Positions 12,533-21,431 of a stretch of DNA of 61,802 bases are shown here, one piece after another (position 1 is the stretch's first letter; every line of letters begins with the position of its first letter). The translations under genes were made by a program, and so were the position numbers. Origin of the DNA: an uncultured Clostridia bacterium (GTDB lineage Bacteria > Bacillota > Clostridia > TANB77 > CAG-508); the NCBI GenBank assembly GCA_947627185.1, contig CANQVF010000010.1:1-61802 (forward strand). Reading direction: 5' to 3'. Below the pieces are notes generated by a model. The model saw only the letters and a list, made by a program, of their open reading frames with translations, ran no database searches and was not told where the DNA came from.

Positions 12533-13201
12533 ATGATAGAATCAAAAGGTTGGAATTGGAAAATTGTTAAAGATGAAAAAGAAAAAAAATGGAAAAATCC
12601 AAGTATAGAATCATATTATTTATTAAATAGGTGGAAATCACAAAATAAAAAGTATTTTCTTGATTTAGGATGTGGATTAGGTAGACATTCAATTTTATTT
12701 GGAAAAAACGAATTTAATGTTAGTTGCTTTGATATCAGTCAAGAAGCTATAGACAGAACTAAAGAATGGGCTAAAAAAGAAAATTTAGAATTTGATTATA
12801 AAATTGGAGATATGCTTAAATTACCTTATAATGATGAACAATTTGATTGTATTTATTGCAGAAATGTCATCTCTCATACTGATACAGAAGGAATAAAGCA
12901 GATAATAAAAGAATTAGATAGAGTAATGAAACATGATAGTGAATGTTATTTGACATTAGGTTCAAAAGATACATGGGGATTTAAACAAGAAAATTGGCCG
13001 TTAGTTGATGAAAACACAAGATTAAGAATGGAAGAAGGACCAGAATATAAAGTACCACATTTTTATGTTGATTACAATTTAGCAAAACAATTATTTAGTA
13101 ATTTTAAAATAATTAATATACATCAAGAGATTGATTATTATGAAAAACAAAATGGTATAACAGAATCATATCATTATCATATTTTAGTTCAAAAATATTA
13201 A
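12533..13201 (+). CDS. Class I SAM-dependent methyltransferase
   Basis: This 222-residue Rossmann-fold methyltransferase has motif I FLDLGCGLGRHSILF near residues 44-58, an acidic residue ending strand 2 (CFDIS), a GDM motif, and IYCRNVISHT for motif IV. These show SAM binding. The substrate is not identifiable. The upstream ATG at 12518 is part of the ribosome binding site (ATGGAGGAG), so the start is placed at 12533. The gene is flanked by a decayed remnant and a repeat-derived terminator. Confidence 0.85.
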   Translation: MIESKGWNWKIVKDEKEKKWKNPSIESYYLLNRWKSQNKKYFLDLGCGLGRHSILFGKNEFNVSCFDISQEAIDRTKEWAKKENLEFDYKIGDMLKLPYNDEQFDCIYCRNVISHTDTEGIKQIIKELDRVMKHDSECYLTLGSKDTWGFKQENWPLVDENTRLRMEEGPEYKVPHFYVDYNLAKQLFSNFKIINIHQEIDYYEKQNGITESYHYHILVQKY

Positions 13202-13274
13202 AGAATATTTAGTACGATTGAAAAAATGTTTAAATTTAAAACTTCATATTTATCAATGTAGAAGGCTATCATTT

Positions 13275-13307
13275 AAGATGAAAAGATCAAACTTTTCATC
13301 TTTTTTT
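13275..13307 (+). terminator. Intrinsic terminator, diverged repeat of the one at 4424
   Basis: AAGATGAAAAG (13275-13285) pairs with CTTTTCATCTT (13292-13302), followed by seven or more Ts. About 50 nt of its left flank also aligns loosely with the left flank of the 4424 terminator. Confidence 0.85.
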
Positions 13308-13351
13308 GATTTTAATGCTTTATAGAAAAAAAACTAAAGTTATGTAAACAG

Positions 13352-13380
13352 TTGAAAAGCTATTTTTTTTATGTTATAAT
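13352..13380 (+). promoter_or_regulatory. Promoter of the small HTH gene
   Basis: TTGAAA (13352-13357), 17-bp spacer, TATAAT (13375-13380). The start should be near 13387, directly before a large hairpin. Confidence 0.75.
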
Positions 13381-13388
13381 ATTTAGCG

Positions 13389-13440
13389 TTAACTCAAAAC
13401 ATAGGATAATAATGTTGTACAAATGTACTAATTGAGTTAA
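13389..13440 (+). promoter_or_regulatory. Leader hairpin or operator before the HTH gene
   Basis: TTAACTCAA (13389-13397) is the exact complement of TTGAGTTAA (13432-13440). Inside it GTAC-AAAT-GTAC forms a second hairpin. It sits at the very 5' end of the predicted transcript, so it may protect the RNA or be bound by the encoded HTH protein. Confidence 0.5.
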
Positions 13441-13477
13441 TGTGCTTCAAAATCTTTTATTGAAAGGAGTCAGAATT

Positions 13478-13654
13478 TTGAGGAGCAAGGGGTATACAAC
13501 AAAGGCATTAATACAAATGGTCTTATCGGAAGGATATACTGATAGACAAATCATCGCTGATGAATTAGGAATCACGAGAAAACATGTTGCGAGAATTATT
13601 CGCGACTTGAAAGATCTTGATCTTCAGCAAAAAATTCTGAAAAAGTTGAAGTAA
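13478..13654 (+). CDS. Small helix-turn-helix protein
   Basis: The protein is 58 residues from a TTG start preceded by GAAAGGAG. The core reads GYTDRQIIADELGITRKHV followed by ARIIRDLKDLDL, a textbook helix-turn-helix with little else, similar to sigma region 4 or a phage-type regulator. Codon use is noticeably richer in G and C than in its neighbours (GCGAGAATTATTCGCGAC near 13590), which hints at foreign origin. It has its own promoter, leader hairpin and terminator, so it is a self-contained unit. Confidence 0.65.
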   Translation: MRSKGYTTKALIQMVLSEGYTDRQIIADELGITRKHVARIIRDLKDLDLQQKILKKLK

Positions 13655-13662
13655 CACTAAGA

Positions 13663-13683
13663 AGGGTGTCATAATGACACCCT
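13663..13683 (+). terminator. Hairpin after the HTH gene
   Basis: AGGGTGTC and GACACCCT form a strong stem around ATAAT. The following TGTTTCATT is a weak T tract, so termination may be partial. Confidence 0.6.
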
Positions 13684-13770
13684 GTTTCATTAAATATAAA
13701 TTTTATTGAAAAGAAAAGTAAAATAAATAATATATTGTGTATAAAAATAAAGAAAGGAAACGAATTTCAT

Positions 13771-14106
13771 ATGGATTTTAGAAAATATTTAAATAAAAAA
13801 GTTAAAGTAGTTATTGATAGAAAAATGGGTAGCACTCATCCTAAATATAATTTTATTTATCCTGTTAATTATGGTTTCATACCTAACACAGTAAGTGGAG
13901 ATGGTGAAGAATTAGATTGTTATGTTCTAGGAGTGTATGAGCCATTAGAAGAGTTTGAAGGTAAGTGCATAGCGATAATTCATAGATTAAATGATAATGA
14001 TGATAAATTAATTGTAGTTCCAGAAGGAAAAAAATTTTCTATTAGAGAAATAGAAGTACTAGTAGAATTTCAAGAAAGATTTTTTAAGCATGAAATTATA
14101 ATTTAG
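13771..14106 (+). CDS. Inorganic pyrophosphatase-like protein
   Basis: This 111-residue protein has blocks YNFIYPVNYGFIPNT and SGDGEELDCYVLGV. These correspond to the family I pyrophosphatase substrate loop and the metal-binding DGDPxD segment, though here the second is DGEELD. It is shorter than classical Ppa (about 165-175 aa) and matches the compact Firmicutes variants. It should hydrolyse pyrophosphate or a related diphosphate. ATG 13771 fits the conserved N-terminus; AAAGGA lies 13 nt upstream, a little far. Confidence 0.75.
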   Translation: MDFRKYLNKKVKVVIDRKMGSTHPKYNFIYPVNYGFIPNTVSGDGEELDCYVLGVYEPLEEFEGKCIAIIHRLNDNDDKLIVVPEGKKFSIREIEVLVEFQERFFKHEIII

Positions 14107-14164
14107 AAATTATATAATTATTTATAAAGAAGATTAGTAAATATAAAATAAAATGGAGGTTAAA

Positions 14165-14788
14165 ATGAAAATTTTATATGGAACAGGAAATAAGGCAAAA
14201 GTAGAAGCAATGAAAAATATAATTAAATCACATAAGTTTGATGCTGAATTGTATACAATAAAGGATATAGGATTTAGTAAAGAGATAATTGAGGATGGAA
14301 AAACTTTTGAAGAAAATTCAGAAATAAAAGCAAATGCAATTAGAGAATTTTGTTTAGAAAATAATATAACAGACAAAATAATAATTACAGATGATGCAGG
14401 TTTATGTGTAGATAAATTAAATGGTGAGCCAGGTGTTTATACAGGAAGATATGCAGGAGAACATCCTACACAAGAAGAAAATTTAAATAAGTTATTAGAT
14501 AATATGAAACAATTTACAAATATAAAAGATAGAACATGTAAATTTGTATGTGTATTAACAGCAATACTTCCAAGTGGAGAAAAAATAGTAGCAAGAGGAG
14601 AATGTAAAGGAACTATTGCTTTAAAAGCAGGAAAATTAGGTGGTTTAACCTATGGACCAGTATTCATTCCAAATGGATTTGATAAACCAATGGGAGATAT
14701 GGAAGAGGAAGAATATGCTTCTGTACACAATCATAGAGATTTAGCAATGAATGAGTTAGTTTTAAAATTTAAAAAATTAGGATATTAA
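14165..14788 (+). CDS. rdgB: XTP/dITP diphosphatase (RdgB/HAM1)
   Basis: This 207-residue house-cleaning pyrophosphatase removes non-canonical purine triphosphates from the nucleotide pool. Seen motifs are the N-terminal TGNKAK, ITDDAGLCVDKLNGEPG with the metal-binding acidic pair, and the C-terminal SVHNHRDLAM (usually SHRxxA). The ATG at 14153 is within the ribosome binding site (ATGGAGG), so the start is 14165. It precedes the SOS-type promoter of recN. Confidence 0.92.
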   Translation: MKILYGTGNKAKVEAMKNIIKSHKFDAELYTIKDIGFSKEIIEDGKTFEENSEIKANAIREFCLENNITDKIIITDDAGLCVDKLNGEPGVYTGRYAGEHPTQEENLNKLLDNMKQFTNIKDRTCKFVCVLTAILPSGEKIVARGECKGTIALKAGKLGGLTYGPVFIPNGFDKPMGDMEEEEYASVHNHRDLAMNELVLKFKKLGY

Positions 14789-14804
14789 AAAGCAAACAAA
14801 TGTA

Positions 14805-14832
14805 TTGACAAAATAAAAATTAGAGTTATAAT
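14805..14832 (+). promoter_or_regulatory. recN promoter
   Basis: TTGACA (14805-14810) and TATAAT (14827-14832) with a 16-bp spacer. The LexA-like box lies at the expected transcription start. Confidence 0.75.
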
Positions 14833-14840
14833 AATTATAC

Positions 14841-14854
14841 CGAACATATATTCG
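14841..14854 (+). promoter_or_regulatory. LexA (SOS) box of recN
   Basis: CGAACATATATTCG is a near palindrome matching the Firmicutes SOS box form GAAC-N4-GTTC with one change. It lies just after the -10 box, where a bound LexA would block initiation. RecN is a known SOS gene. Confidence 0.7.
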
Positions 14855-14881
14855 TAAAATATTTTAAAAGAGGTATATATT

Positions 14882-16522
14882 ATGATTAACACTTTACACA
14901 TTAAAAATATAGGAATTATAGATGATGTTACAATTAATTTAAATGAAGGCTTTAATGTTTTAACAGGAGAAACAGGAGCCGGAAAAACTCTTATTATAGA
15001 ATCTTTTCAAATTTTATCTGGTGGAAGGTTTTCTAAAGAAATGATAAGAAATGGAGAAAAAAACTCTTTTGTTGAAGCTAGTTTTTATTTGCCAGATTTT
15101 AATTTTGAAGATGATATGGTAGTTGTTTCAAGAGAAATAAACATTAATGGAAAGAATATTTGTAAAATAAATGGAAGATTAGTTACAGTATCAGAATTAA
15201 AAAATTTCATGAATAATATTATAGATATTCATGGACAAAACGAAAATCAATCTCTTTTAGATATATCAACACATATAAGTTTAATAGATGATTATTCTGG
15301 TATTAAAATGAAAGAAATTAAAGAAAAATATAAAGATTTATATGAAGAATATCAAAAAATAAAAATTGAATTAAATAATAACTATGGCGATGATAGAGAA
15401 AAACAAAGAAAATTAGATTTATTAAATTATCAAATAAACGAGATAGAAGATGCTAAATTAAAAGAAGGAGAAGAAGATGATTTAGATTCAAGAAGAAAAT
15501 TTATGATGGCATCAGAAAAAATAAACAATAATTTACAAGAGGCAGAATCTCAAATAAATAATACAATCATAGATAGCATAAATGTTGCAATAAAAGCTTT
15601 AGGAAAAATTGGAGAATATAATGAAGAATATTCAAAAGCTGAGCAAAGATTAAAAGATGCATATTATGAAATACAAGAAGTTGGAAGAGATATAGAAGAA
15701 TACTTTGGAGAAGTAAATTATGATGAAAAAGAGCAATATGAAATAGAAGAAAGATTAGACCTTATAAATTCTTTAAAAAGAAAATATGGAAATAATATTT
15801 CTGAAATTTTAAAATATAAGGAAGAAGTAAAAAAAGAAGTTTTTGAAATACAAAATTTAGATAGTTATATATTAGATTTAAAAAATAAGCTAAATAAAAC
15901 AGAAAAATCAATGTTAGATTTATCAAAACAAATGCATGATATTAGAACAGAATTTTCAAAAGAACTAAGTGAAAAAATTAATAAAGAATTAAAAGATTTA
16001 GAAATGAAAAATTCTAATTTTAAAGTTCAAATAGATTTGTTAGATGATAATAAGTTTAATGCAAATGGTTTAGATAAAGTAGAATTTTTAATATCTACAA
16101 ATATTGGTGAAGAGGCAAAACCACTTATAAAAATTGCATCAGGTGGAGAAATGTCAAGAATTATGTTAGCAATAAAAAATGTTTTAGCAGAAGTAGATAA
16201 AATTCCAGTAATTATTTTTGATGAAATTGATACTGGAATAAGTGGTATGGCAGCAAACTCTACTGGAGAAAAAATGAAACAAATTTCAAAAAATCATCAA
16301 GTGCTTTGTGTAACTCATTTAGCAAGTATAGCAGCTAAAGGCGATTATAATTATTATGTAAGCAAAGAAGTTATTAATGAAAAAACTAAAACAAAAGTTA
16401 AATTATTAAATGAAGAAGAAGTTTTAAAAGAAATTGCTAGAATTTCTAGTGGAACAATTAGTGATATTTCAATTAATCATGCAAAAGAATTAAGAAAAAT
16501 GAGTTTAAAGGAAATAGCTTAA
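14882..16522 (+). CDS. recN: DNA repair protein RecN
   Basis: This 546-residue SMC-like ATPase acts at DNA double-strand breaks. Walker A is GETGAGKT (29-36), followed by a long central coiled-coil region (about residues 150-360), then the ABC signature ASGGEMSRIMLAI and Walker B VIIFDEIDTGISG. The conserved IDIHGQNENQSLL block is also present. Length is normal. It has its own promoter with an embedded LexA-like operator, so SOS induction is likely. Confidence 0.96.
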   Translation: MINTLHIKNIGIIDDVTINLNEGFNVLTGETGAGKTLIIESFQILSGGRFSKEMIRNGEKNSFVEASFYLPDFNFEDDMVVVSREININGKNICKINGRLVTVSELKNFMNNIIDIHGQNENQSLLDISTHISLIDDYSGIKMKEIKEKYKDLYEEYQKIKIELNNNYGDDREKQRKLDLLNYQINEIEDAKLKEGEEDDLDSRRKFMMASEKINNNLQEAESQINNTIIDSINVAIKALGKIGEYNEEYSKAEQRLKDAYYEIQEVGRDIEEYFGEVNYDEKEQYEIEERLDLINSLKRKYGNNISEILKYKEEVKKEVFEIQNLDSYILDLKNKLNKTEKSMLDLSKQMHDIRTEFSKELSEKINKELKDLEMKNSNFKVQIDLLDDNKFNANGLDKVEFLISTNIGEEAKPLIKIASGGEMSRIMLAIKNVLAEVDKIPVIIFDEIDTGISGMAANSTGEKMKQISKNHQVLCVTHLASIAAKGDYNYYVSKEVINEKTKTKVKLLNEEEVLKEIARISSGTISDISINHAKELRKMSLKEIA

Positions 16523-16542
16523 AATTATTTTTAATAAGCCAG

Positions 16543-16570
16543 GCACTATTGAAAAAAAGCAACATATACT
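16543..16570 (+). promoter_or_regulatory. Possible mother-cell sigma factor promoter of sigK
   Basis: CATATACT (16563-16570) resembles the sigma-E/sigma-K -10 element (CATA...TA), with GCACTATT 12 bp upstream as a weak -35. In Bacillus, sigK is transcribed by sigma-E and then sigma-K. The match is partial. Confidence 0.35.
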
Positions 16571-16603
16571 AATTTATAAGTGTATTTTTGGAGGTATTCT
16601 TAA

Positions 16604-17293
16604 ATGTTTGCTTTTTTAAATTTTTTAGCTTTAAGTCAAATAGTATTTGGCGTTGGATATATTCAAAATAATAATTTATTTCCAGAACCGCTTTCTCAAG
16701 AAGAAGAAAAAATTTATTTAGAAAGAATGAGAAATGGAGATAAAGAAGCTAGAAATATATTAATAGAAAGAAATCTAAGATTAGTTGCACATGTTGCAAA
16801 AAAATATACTACAGCAAACATAGAGCAAGATGATTTAATTTCAATAGGAAGTATAGGATTAATAAAAGGTATAAATAGTTTTGATATGGAAAAAAATTTT
16901 AAGCTTGCAACTTATGTAGCAAAATGTATAGAAAATGAAATACTAATGTATTTAAGAACAAATAAAAAAAGAGCATATGATGTTTATTTAAATGAGCCTA
17001 TAGGTAAAGATAAGGATGATAACGAAGTTACTTTACAAGAAGTTTTAGAAAATAATGAAAGAAATGTTGAAGAAGAAGTTGATATAAAATTTAAAATAAA
17101 AACTTTATACGAAAAAATGAAAAAAATATTAAAAGAAAGAGAAAAAATTATTATAGAATTAAGATTTGGTTTAAATGGTAAAAAGCCAAAAACACAAAAA
17201 GAGATAGCAAAAATGATGAACATAAGTCGTTCATATGTATCAAGAATAGAAACAAAAGCAATTGGAAAATTAGCTAGAGAGATAAAAGAATAA
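16604..17293 (+). CDS. sigK: Sporulation sigma factor SigK (pro-sigma-K)
   Basis: This 229-residue late mother-cell sigma factor starts with a hydrophobic pro-sequence (FAFLNFLALSQIVFGVGY) and then LFPEPLSQEEE. Region 2 reads ERNLRLVAHVAKKY, DDLISIGSIGLIKGI and CIENEILMYLR. Region 4 reads TQKEIAKMMNISRSYVSRIE. The pro-sequence indicates proteolytic activation. The gene is uninterrupted, so there is no skin-type element. TTTGGAGG precedes the ATG. Confidence 0.92.
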   Translation: MFAFLNFLALSQIVFGVGYIQNNNLFPEPLSQEEEKIYLERMRNGDKEARNILIERNLRLVAHVAKKYTTANIEQDDLISIGSIGLIKGINSFDMEKNFKLATYVAKCIENEILMYLRTNKKRAYDVYLNEPIGKDKDDNEVTLQEVLENNERNVEEEVDIKFKIKTLYEKMKKILKEREKIIIELRFGLNGKKPKTQKEIAKMMNISRSYVSRIETKAIGKLAREIKE

Positions 17294-17315
17294 ATATTAT
17301 AAAAAAGGTTATATT

Positions 17316-18209
17316 ATGAAATATCAAGAGTTATTAAAAGAATGTAAATTATGTCCGCATAATTGTAAAATAAATAGATTAGATGGTCAATTAGGAAGAT
17401 GTAAAGCAAGTGATAAAGTAAAAATTGCACTTGTAAAATTACATTATTTTGAAGAACCATGTATAAGTGGAAAAGAAGGATCAGGAACAGTTTTTTTTAC
17501 TGGTTGCAATATGAAATGTAAATATTGCCAAAATTATGAAATTAGTCAAGAAAACTTAGGAAAAGAAATAACTATTCAAGAATTAGCAGATAATTTTATA
17601 AAATTACAGGAATTAAAAGCTAATAATATTAATTTAGTTACAGGAGTAATGTATATACCTCAAATAATAGAGGCTATAGAAATTGCTAAAGATAAAGGAT
17701 TAAAAATTCCTATAATATATAATTCTAGTGGTTATGAAAATGTAGAAAGTATAAAAATTTTAAATGGATATATAGATGTTTATTTACCAGATATGAAATA
17801 TTATTATAATGAACTTGGAGAGAAACTATCTTGTGTTAAAGATTATTTTGATAAAGCAAAGGATGCAATTTTAGAAATGTATAAACAAGTTGGTTCTCCT
17901 AAATTTGATGAAAATGGAAATATAAAAAAAGGTCTAATTATACGTCATTTAATCTTACCAAATCATTTACAAAACAGTAAAATGATATTAAAGTGGATAC
18001 AAAAAAATATAGATAAAAACGTATACATAAGTGTAATGTCTCAATATTTTCCAACTAATAAAGCAAAAGAAATAGAAGATATAAATAGAAAATTAACTTT
18101 AGAAGAAAGTAAAGAGATAGAAAATTTTATTTTAAAATTAGGATTAAAAAATGGTTATTTACAAGATTTAGAAGATAATGAGGAACAGTATGTTCCAAGT
18201 TTTAAATAG
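17316..18209 (+). CDS. PflA-like radical SAM protein
   Basis: This 297-residue protein has CNMKCKYCQN, the CxxxCxxC cluster motif, near residues 67-76. An N-terminal Cys-rich leader, CKLCPHNCKINR plus GRCKA, may hold a second metal site. It resembles the pyruvate-formate-lyase-activating-enzyme-related group found in many anaerobes. No glycyl-radical enzyme gene is near, so the target is unknown. It begins 22 bp after sigK, so it may be co-transcribed. Confidence 0.85.
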   Translation: MKYQELLKECKLCPHNCKINRLDGQLGRCKASDKVKIALVKLHYFEEPCISGKEGSGTVFFTGCNMKCKYCQNYEISQENLGKEITIQELADNFIKLQELKANNINLVTGVMYIPQIIEAIEIAKDKGLKIPIIYNSSGYENVESIKILNGYIDVYLPDMKYYYNELGEKLSCVKDYFDKAKDAILEMYKQVGSPKFDENGNIKKGLIIRHLILPNHLQNSKMILKWIQKNIDKNVYISVMSQYFPTNKAKEIEDINRKLTLEESKEIENFILKLGLKNGYLQDLEDNEEQYVPSFK

Positions 18210-18455
18210 TTTTATTAATAATTTTAATTTATAAAATAAAAAAAGGAATTTAAAAAAAATCCCTAACATATTTATTATAACATATTCTACATTTATTTTC
18301 AAATAGCATTTTTATATGAAAAAAATAAGAAAAACGAAGATAAAATTAGATAAAATTACTTTGTGTTTATTAATCAAATAAATTGGAAGAAATTTAATTT
18401 GAAACTATAATGGGTATATGTTAATATAAATATACAATATAAATTAAATATCAAT

Positions 18456-18650
18456 TTTCCCTGCGTAGTGCGTATAGGCAGAATTTTTAGAACCTACAAA
18501 GTTTTGGATAAGGGAGCCACATCTCTGAGTATGGCGTGTATGCTTGCATTTATGTAAGAAACCCAGAAGTATTTAGGAAGGCACCCACCTGTGTGAGTAC
18601 AGGTCCATAAAAATTCTTTTCACTTACGGCTTGAACGTGGGGCTATTTTT
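18456..18650 (+). ncRNA. ssrS: 6S RNA
   Basis: This lies in a 520-bp gene-free stretch whose G+C is clearly higher than its surroundings. The ends pair (CCCTGCGT at 18459-18466 with ACGTGGGG near 18635-18642), and a second stem follows inside. Internal blocks GAACCTACAAAG, TTGGATAAGGGAG and a CCTGTGTGAGTACAGG hairpin agree with my memory of Firmicutes 6S RNAs, which bind the RNA polymerase holoenzyme. A run of nine Ts follows. The bases 18210-18450 are AT-rich with nothing recognised. Confidence 0.8.
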
Positions 18651-18731
18651 TTTTGTAAAAAAATGGTATTGACATATTGATTTTTTTTTGAAGTTAGTTT
18701 ATAATATTCCAGTAACAAGAAAGGAAATATT

Positions 18732-19559
18732 ATGAACGAATCAAACGGAAGAAAAACGCTAATATCAGTAAAAGTGTCAACTTTATTACTTATTTTATTA
18801 GCTATAATAATTTTAATTGTAATAGGAATAGTTATTGCAAACAATTCAAAAAAGAATGAAGAAAAAGAGTTAGATAACTCTCAAACTACTAATACAGAAA
18901 TAGATGAGCTTGAAGCTACAACAGAAGAAAATTTAAATGAACAAACTTCTTATAATAGAAATGTATCTGTAAGTTCCAGATCTTCTGCACCAAGAGAGAC
19001 TATGCAAGTAGTACTTTCTGAAGGATCTAATGTAGAAATAATACAAGAAAAACCAGAAGTAGCAGAAGAACCACAAACAGAGCCAGAAGTTGTTACTACT
19101 CCAATTGAAGAAGTTACTATATCAAAAGATATGGATTTAACTGTAAGAACTGGTTTGTCAAGAGATGATTTTATTTTATTAATCTCTGGAGTTGAAGAAG
19201 ATACATCTAATTTTTTTGAAGAAAATGCGGGATTAATATATGATATATGCGAAAAATATAGTTTAAATGAAATTTTCTTTTGCGGATTAATTTCTGCTGA
19301 ATCTGGATGGACAATAGCTACAAATCACAGAAATACTCATAATTATATAAGCTTAATGTCTGGCAAAGGTTTGATAAAATTTGAATCAGTTGAGAGTGGT
19401 TTAGAAAAAGCTGCTGAAACACTACATAATAATTATTTATTCCCAGGTGGAAAATTCTATTATGGTTCAACACTTACAGCAATGAAAACAAAGTTTTGTC
19501 CAGCATCATCTAATTGGGTAAATTTAGTTTATCAAAGAATGTCTCAAATTTTAAATTAA
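18732..19559 (+). CDS. Membrane-anchored glucosaminidase/lysozyme-like protein
   Basis: This 275-residue protein has an N-terminal membrane segment (VSTLLLILLAIIILIVIGIV), a low-complexity Glu/Thr-rich linker to about residue 140, and a C-terminal lysozyme-like domain. In that domain FFCGLISAESGW carries a likely catalytic Glu, followed by NTHNYISLMSGKGLIKF and a FPGGKFYYGSTL block. The fold resembles endo-beta-N-acetylglucosaminidase-type cell-wall hydrolases. It should act outside the membrane on peptidoglycan. A terminator follows. Confidence 0.65.
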   Translation: MNESNGRKTLISVKVSTLLLILLAIIILIVIGIVIANNSKKNEEKELDNSQTTNTEIDELEATTEENLNEQTSYNRNVSVSSRSSAPRETMQVVLSEGSNVEIIQEKPEVAEEPQTEPEVVTTPIEEVTISKDMDLTVRTGLSRDDFILLISGVEEDTSNFFEENAGLIYDICEKYSLNEIFFCGLISAESGWTIATNHRNTHNYISLMSGKGLIKFESVESGLEKAAETLHNNYLFPGGKFYYGSTLTAMKTKFCPASSNWVNLVYQRMSQILN

Positions 19560-19578
19560 TTTTATTTATTAAAATTAT

Positions 19579-19612
19579 AAGAAGTATGTTTGTAAAACAT
19601 ACTTCTTTATTG
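19579..19612 (+). terminator. Intrinsic terminator
   Basis: AAGAAGTATGTTT pairs with AAACATACTTCTT around a short loop, followed by TATTGTTT. Confidence 0.85.
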
Positions 19613-19671
19613 TTTACAAAATAAAAAGTTTAAATTAAAAGTAAGGTAATTAAATTTATATGGAGAAAAAA

Positions 19672-20517
19672 ATGAAAATAAAAGAAATTTTAAAAATTGG
19701 TATAGATAATTTAAAAGAAAATAATATAGAAGAATATAATTTAAAAACAAAAATATTATTGTCAAGTATTTTAAATAAACCTAAAGAATATATTATGATT
19801 CATGAAGATGATGAATTAGAAGAAAAAGAAGAAAAGGAATTTTTTTTAAAATTAGAAAAATTGAAAAATAATGAACCAATACAATATATTATTAATTCAC
19901 AAGAATTTATGGGATTAGATTTTTTTGTTGATAATAATGTATTAATTCCACAATCTGATACAGAAATACTTGTTCAAGAAGTAATAAATATTGCTAATAA
20001 ATATAATCAAAAATTAGATATTCTAGATTTATGCACAGGAAGTGGTGCAATTGTGGTTTCATTAGCTAAAAAAATAAAAAATTGTAATTTTTGGGCTTCC
20101 GATATAAGTAAAGATGCTTTAAAAATTGCTAAGAAAAATGCTAGTAATAATGGTGTTATAGTTTCTTTTATAGAATCAGATTTATTTGAAAACTTTTCAA
20201 AATTTGATAAGTTTGATATAATAGCAAGCAACCCACCATATATAAAAACAGATGTTATAAAAATGTTGTCTGAAGAAGTAAAAAAAGAACCAAAAATAGC
20301 ATTAGATGGTGGAAAAGATGGGTTATTTTTTTACAGAAAAATTATAAAAGAAGCAAAAAAATATCTTAAAAATGGTGGCATTTTAGCATTAGAGATAGGA
20401 TATGACCAAAAAGATGAAGTAGAAAAATTATTTAAAGAAAATGAATATATAGAAATATATTCTAAAAAAGATTTTGCACAAAATGACAGAGTTGTAGTGG
20501 GTAAATATAAAATTTAA
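19672..20517 (+). CDS. prmC: Peptide chain release factor glutamine methyltransferase
   Basis: This 281-residue enzyme methylates the GGQ glutamine of release factors. It has an N-terminal helical substrate-binding domain, then motif I LDLCTGSGAIVVSLAKK and the catalytic NPPY in ASNPPYIKTDV. An ATG at 19660 belongs to the ribosome binding site region (ATGGAG), so 19672 is preferred. No prfA is adjacent, unlike in many genomes. Confidence 0.92.
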   Translation: MKIKEILKIGIDNLKENNIEEYNLKTKILLSSILNKPKEYIMIHEDDELEEKEEKEFFLKLEKLKNNEPIQYIINSQEFMGLDFFVDNNVLIPQSDTEILVQEVINIANKYNQKLDILDLCTGSGAIVVSLAKKIKNCNFWASDISKDALKIAKKNASNNGVIVSFIESDLFENFSKFDKFDIIASNPPYIKTDVIKMLSEEVKKEPKIALDGGKDGLFFYRKIIKEAKKYLKNGGILALEIGYDQKDEVEKLFKENEYIEIYSKKDFAQNDRVVVGKYKI

Positions 20518-20568
20518 ACTTTGAATAACATATAAGCATTAATTTAAAGTATAAAAGGAATGATAAAA

Positions 20569-21429
20569 ATGTCTTTTTCATCAGAGATTAAAGAAGAATT
20601 AAGTAAAGTAAATAATTTAAAAAATAAAGAATTATTAGGAGCAGAATTTTTAGGTTATATTTTAACTGGAAATACTGTAAATAATAATGAAGGCCTAGAA
20701 TTTATTACTGAAAACGAATTTAATATAGAAAGATTTTATAAAATTTTATTTAATCTTGGAATTGATTATGAACCAGATAAAAAAGGAAAAGTTTTTATTG
20801 CTAAAATTAAAAAGAGTAAATTAGTAGAAAAATTTATGGAGATAAAAACAAAATCAACTTTAGATATTCAAAAAGCAATTGTAAAAGGAGCTTTTTTAGG
20901 AGCAGGTTCTGTTACAGATCCAAATAAGCAGTATCATTTAGAAATAATATTTCAAGAGAAAAATAACGCAGAATATATATTAAACATTTGTAATAGTTTT
21001 AATATTCATTTAAAACTTTTAGAAAATAAAGAAAAGATATATTTATATATAAAAGATGCAGAAGAAATTTCAAAATTTATGGCATTACTTGGTGCAAATA
21101 AAGGAGTATTATCTTTTGAAGATGTTAGAGTTACAAAAGAAATAAAAAACAATGTAAATAGATTAGTGAATTGCGAAACTGCAAATTTAAATAAAATAGT
21201 AAATGCTTCTGTAAATCAAGTGAATGATATCAAACTTATTCAAAATTTAAAAAAATTTGATGAATTACCAGATTATTTAAAAGAAATTGCTTTATTACGA
21301 CTAGAAAATCCAGATGCAAGTTTAAAGGCACTTGGAGAAATGCTTGAAAATCCTATTGGAAAATCAGGAGTAAATCATAGATTGCAAAAAATTCATGAAA
21401 TAGCGGAAGAACTAAAAGAAAGGAAATAG
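20569..21429 (+). CDS. whiA: DNA-binding protein WhiA
   Basis: This 286-residue protein starts with the conserved SFSSEIKEELSKV, followed by a LAGLIDADG-like homing-endonuclease-type domain (KGAFLGAGSVTDPNKQYHLE) and a C-terminal HTH block with LRLENPDASLKALGEMLENPIGKSGVNHRL. In Firmicutes WhiA influences cell division and chromosome segregation. The usual neighbours rapZ and yvcK are absent. It ends 2 bp before hemW. Confidence 0.93.
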   Translation: MSFSSEIKEELSKVNNLKNKELLGAEFLGYILTGNTVNNNEGLEFITENEFNIERFYKILFNLGIDYEPDKKGKVFIAKIKKSKLVEKFMEIKTKSTLDIQKAIVKGAFLGAGSVTDPNKQYHLEIIFQEKNNAEYILNICNSFNIHLKLLENKEKIYLYIKDAEEISKFMALLGANKGVLSFEDVRVTKEIKNNVNRLVNCETANLNKIVNASVNQVNDIKLIQNLKKFDELPDYLKEIALLRLENPDASLKALGEMLENPIGKSGVNHRLQKIHEIAEELKERK

Positions 21430-21431
21430 CA

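Noticed and set aside
18210..18450. A second RNA gene or ORF upstream of 6S RNA
   Set aside because: The stretch is very AT-rich, with no ribosome binding site plus ORF and no stable helices beyond chance.
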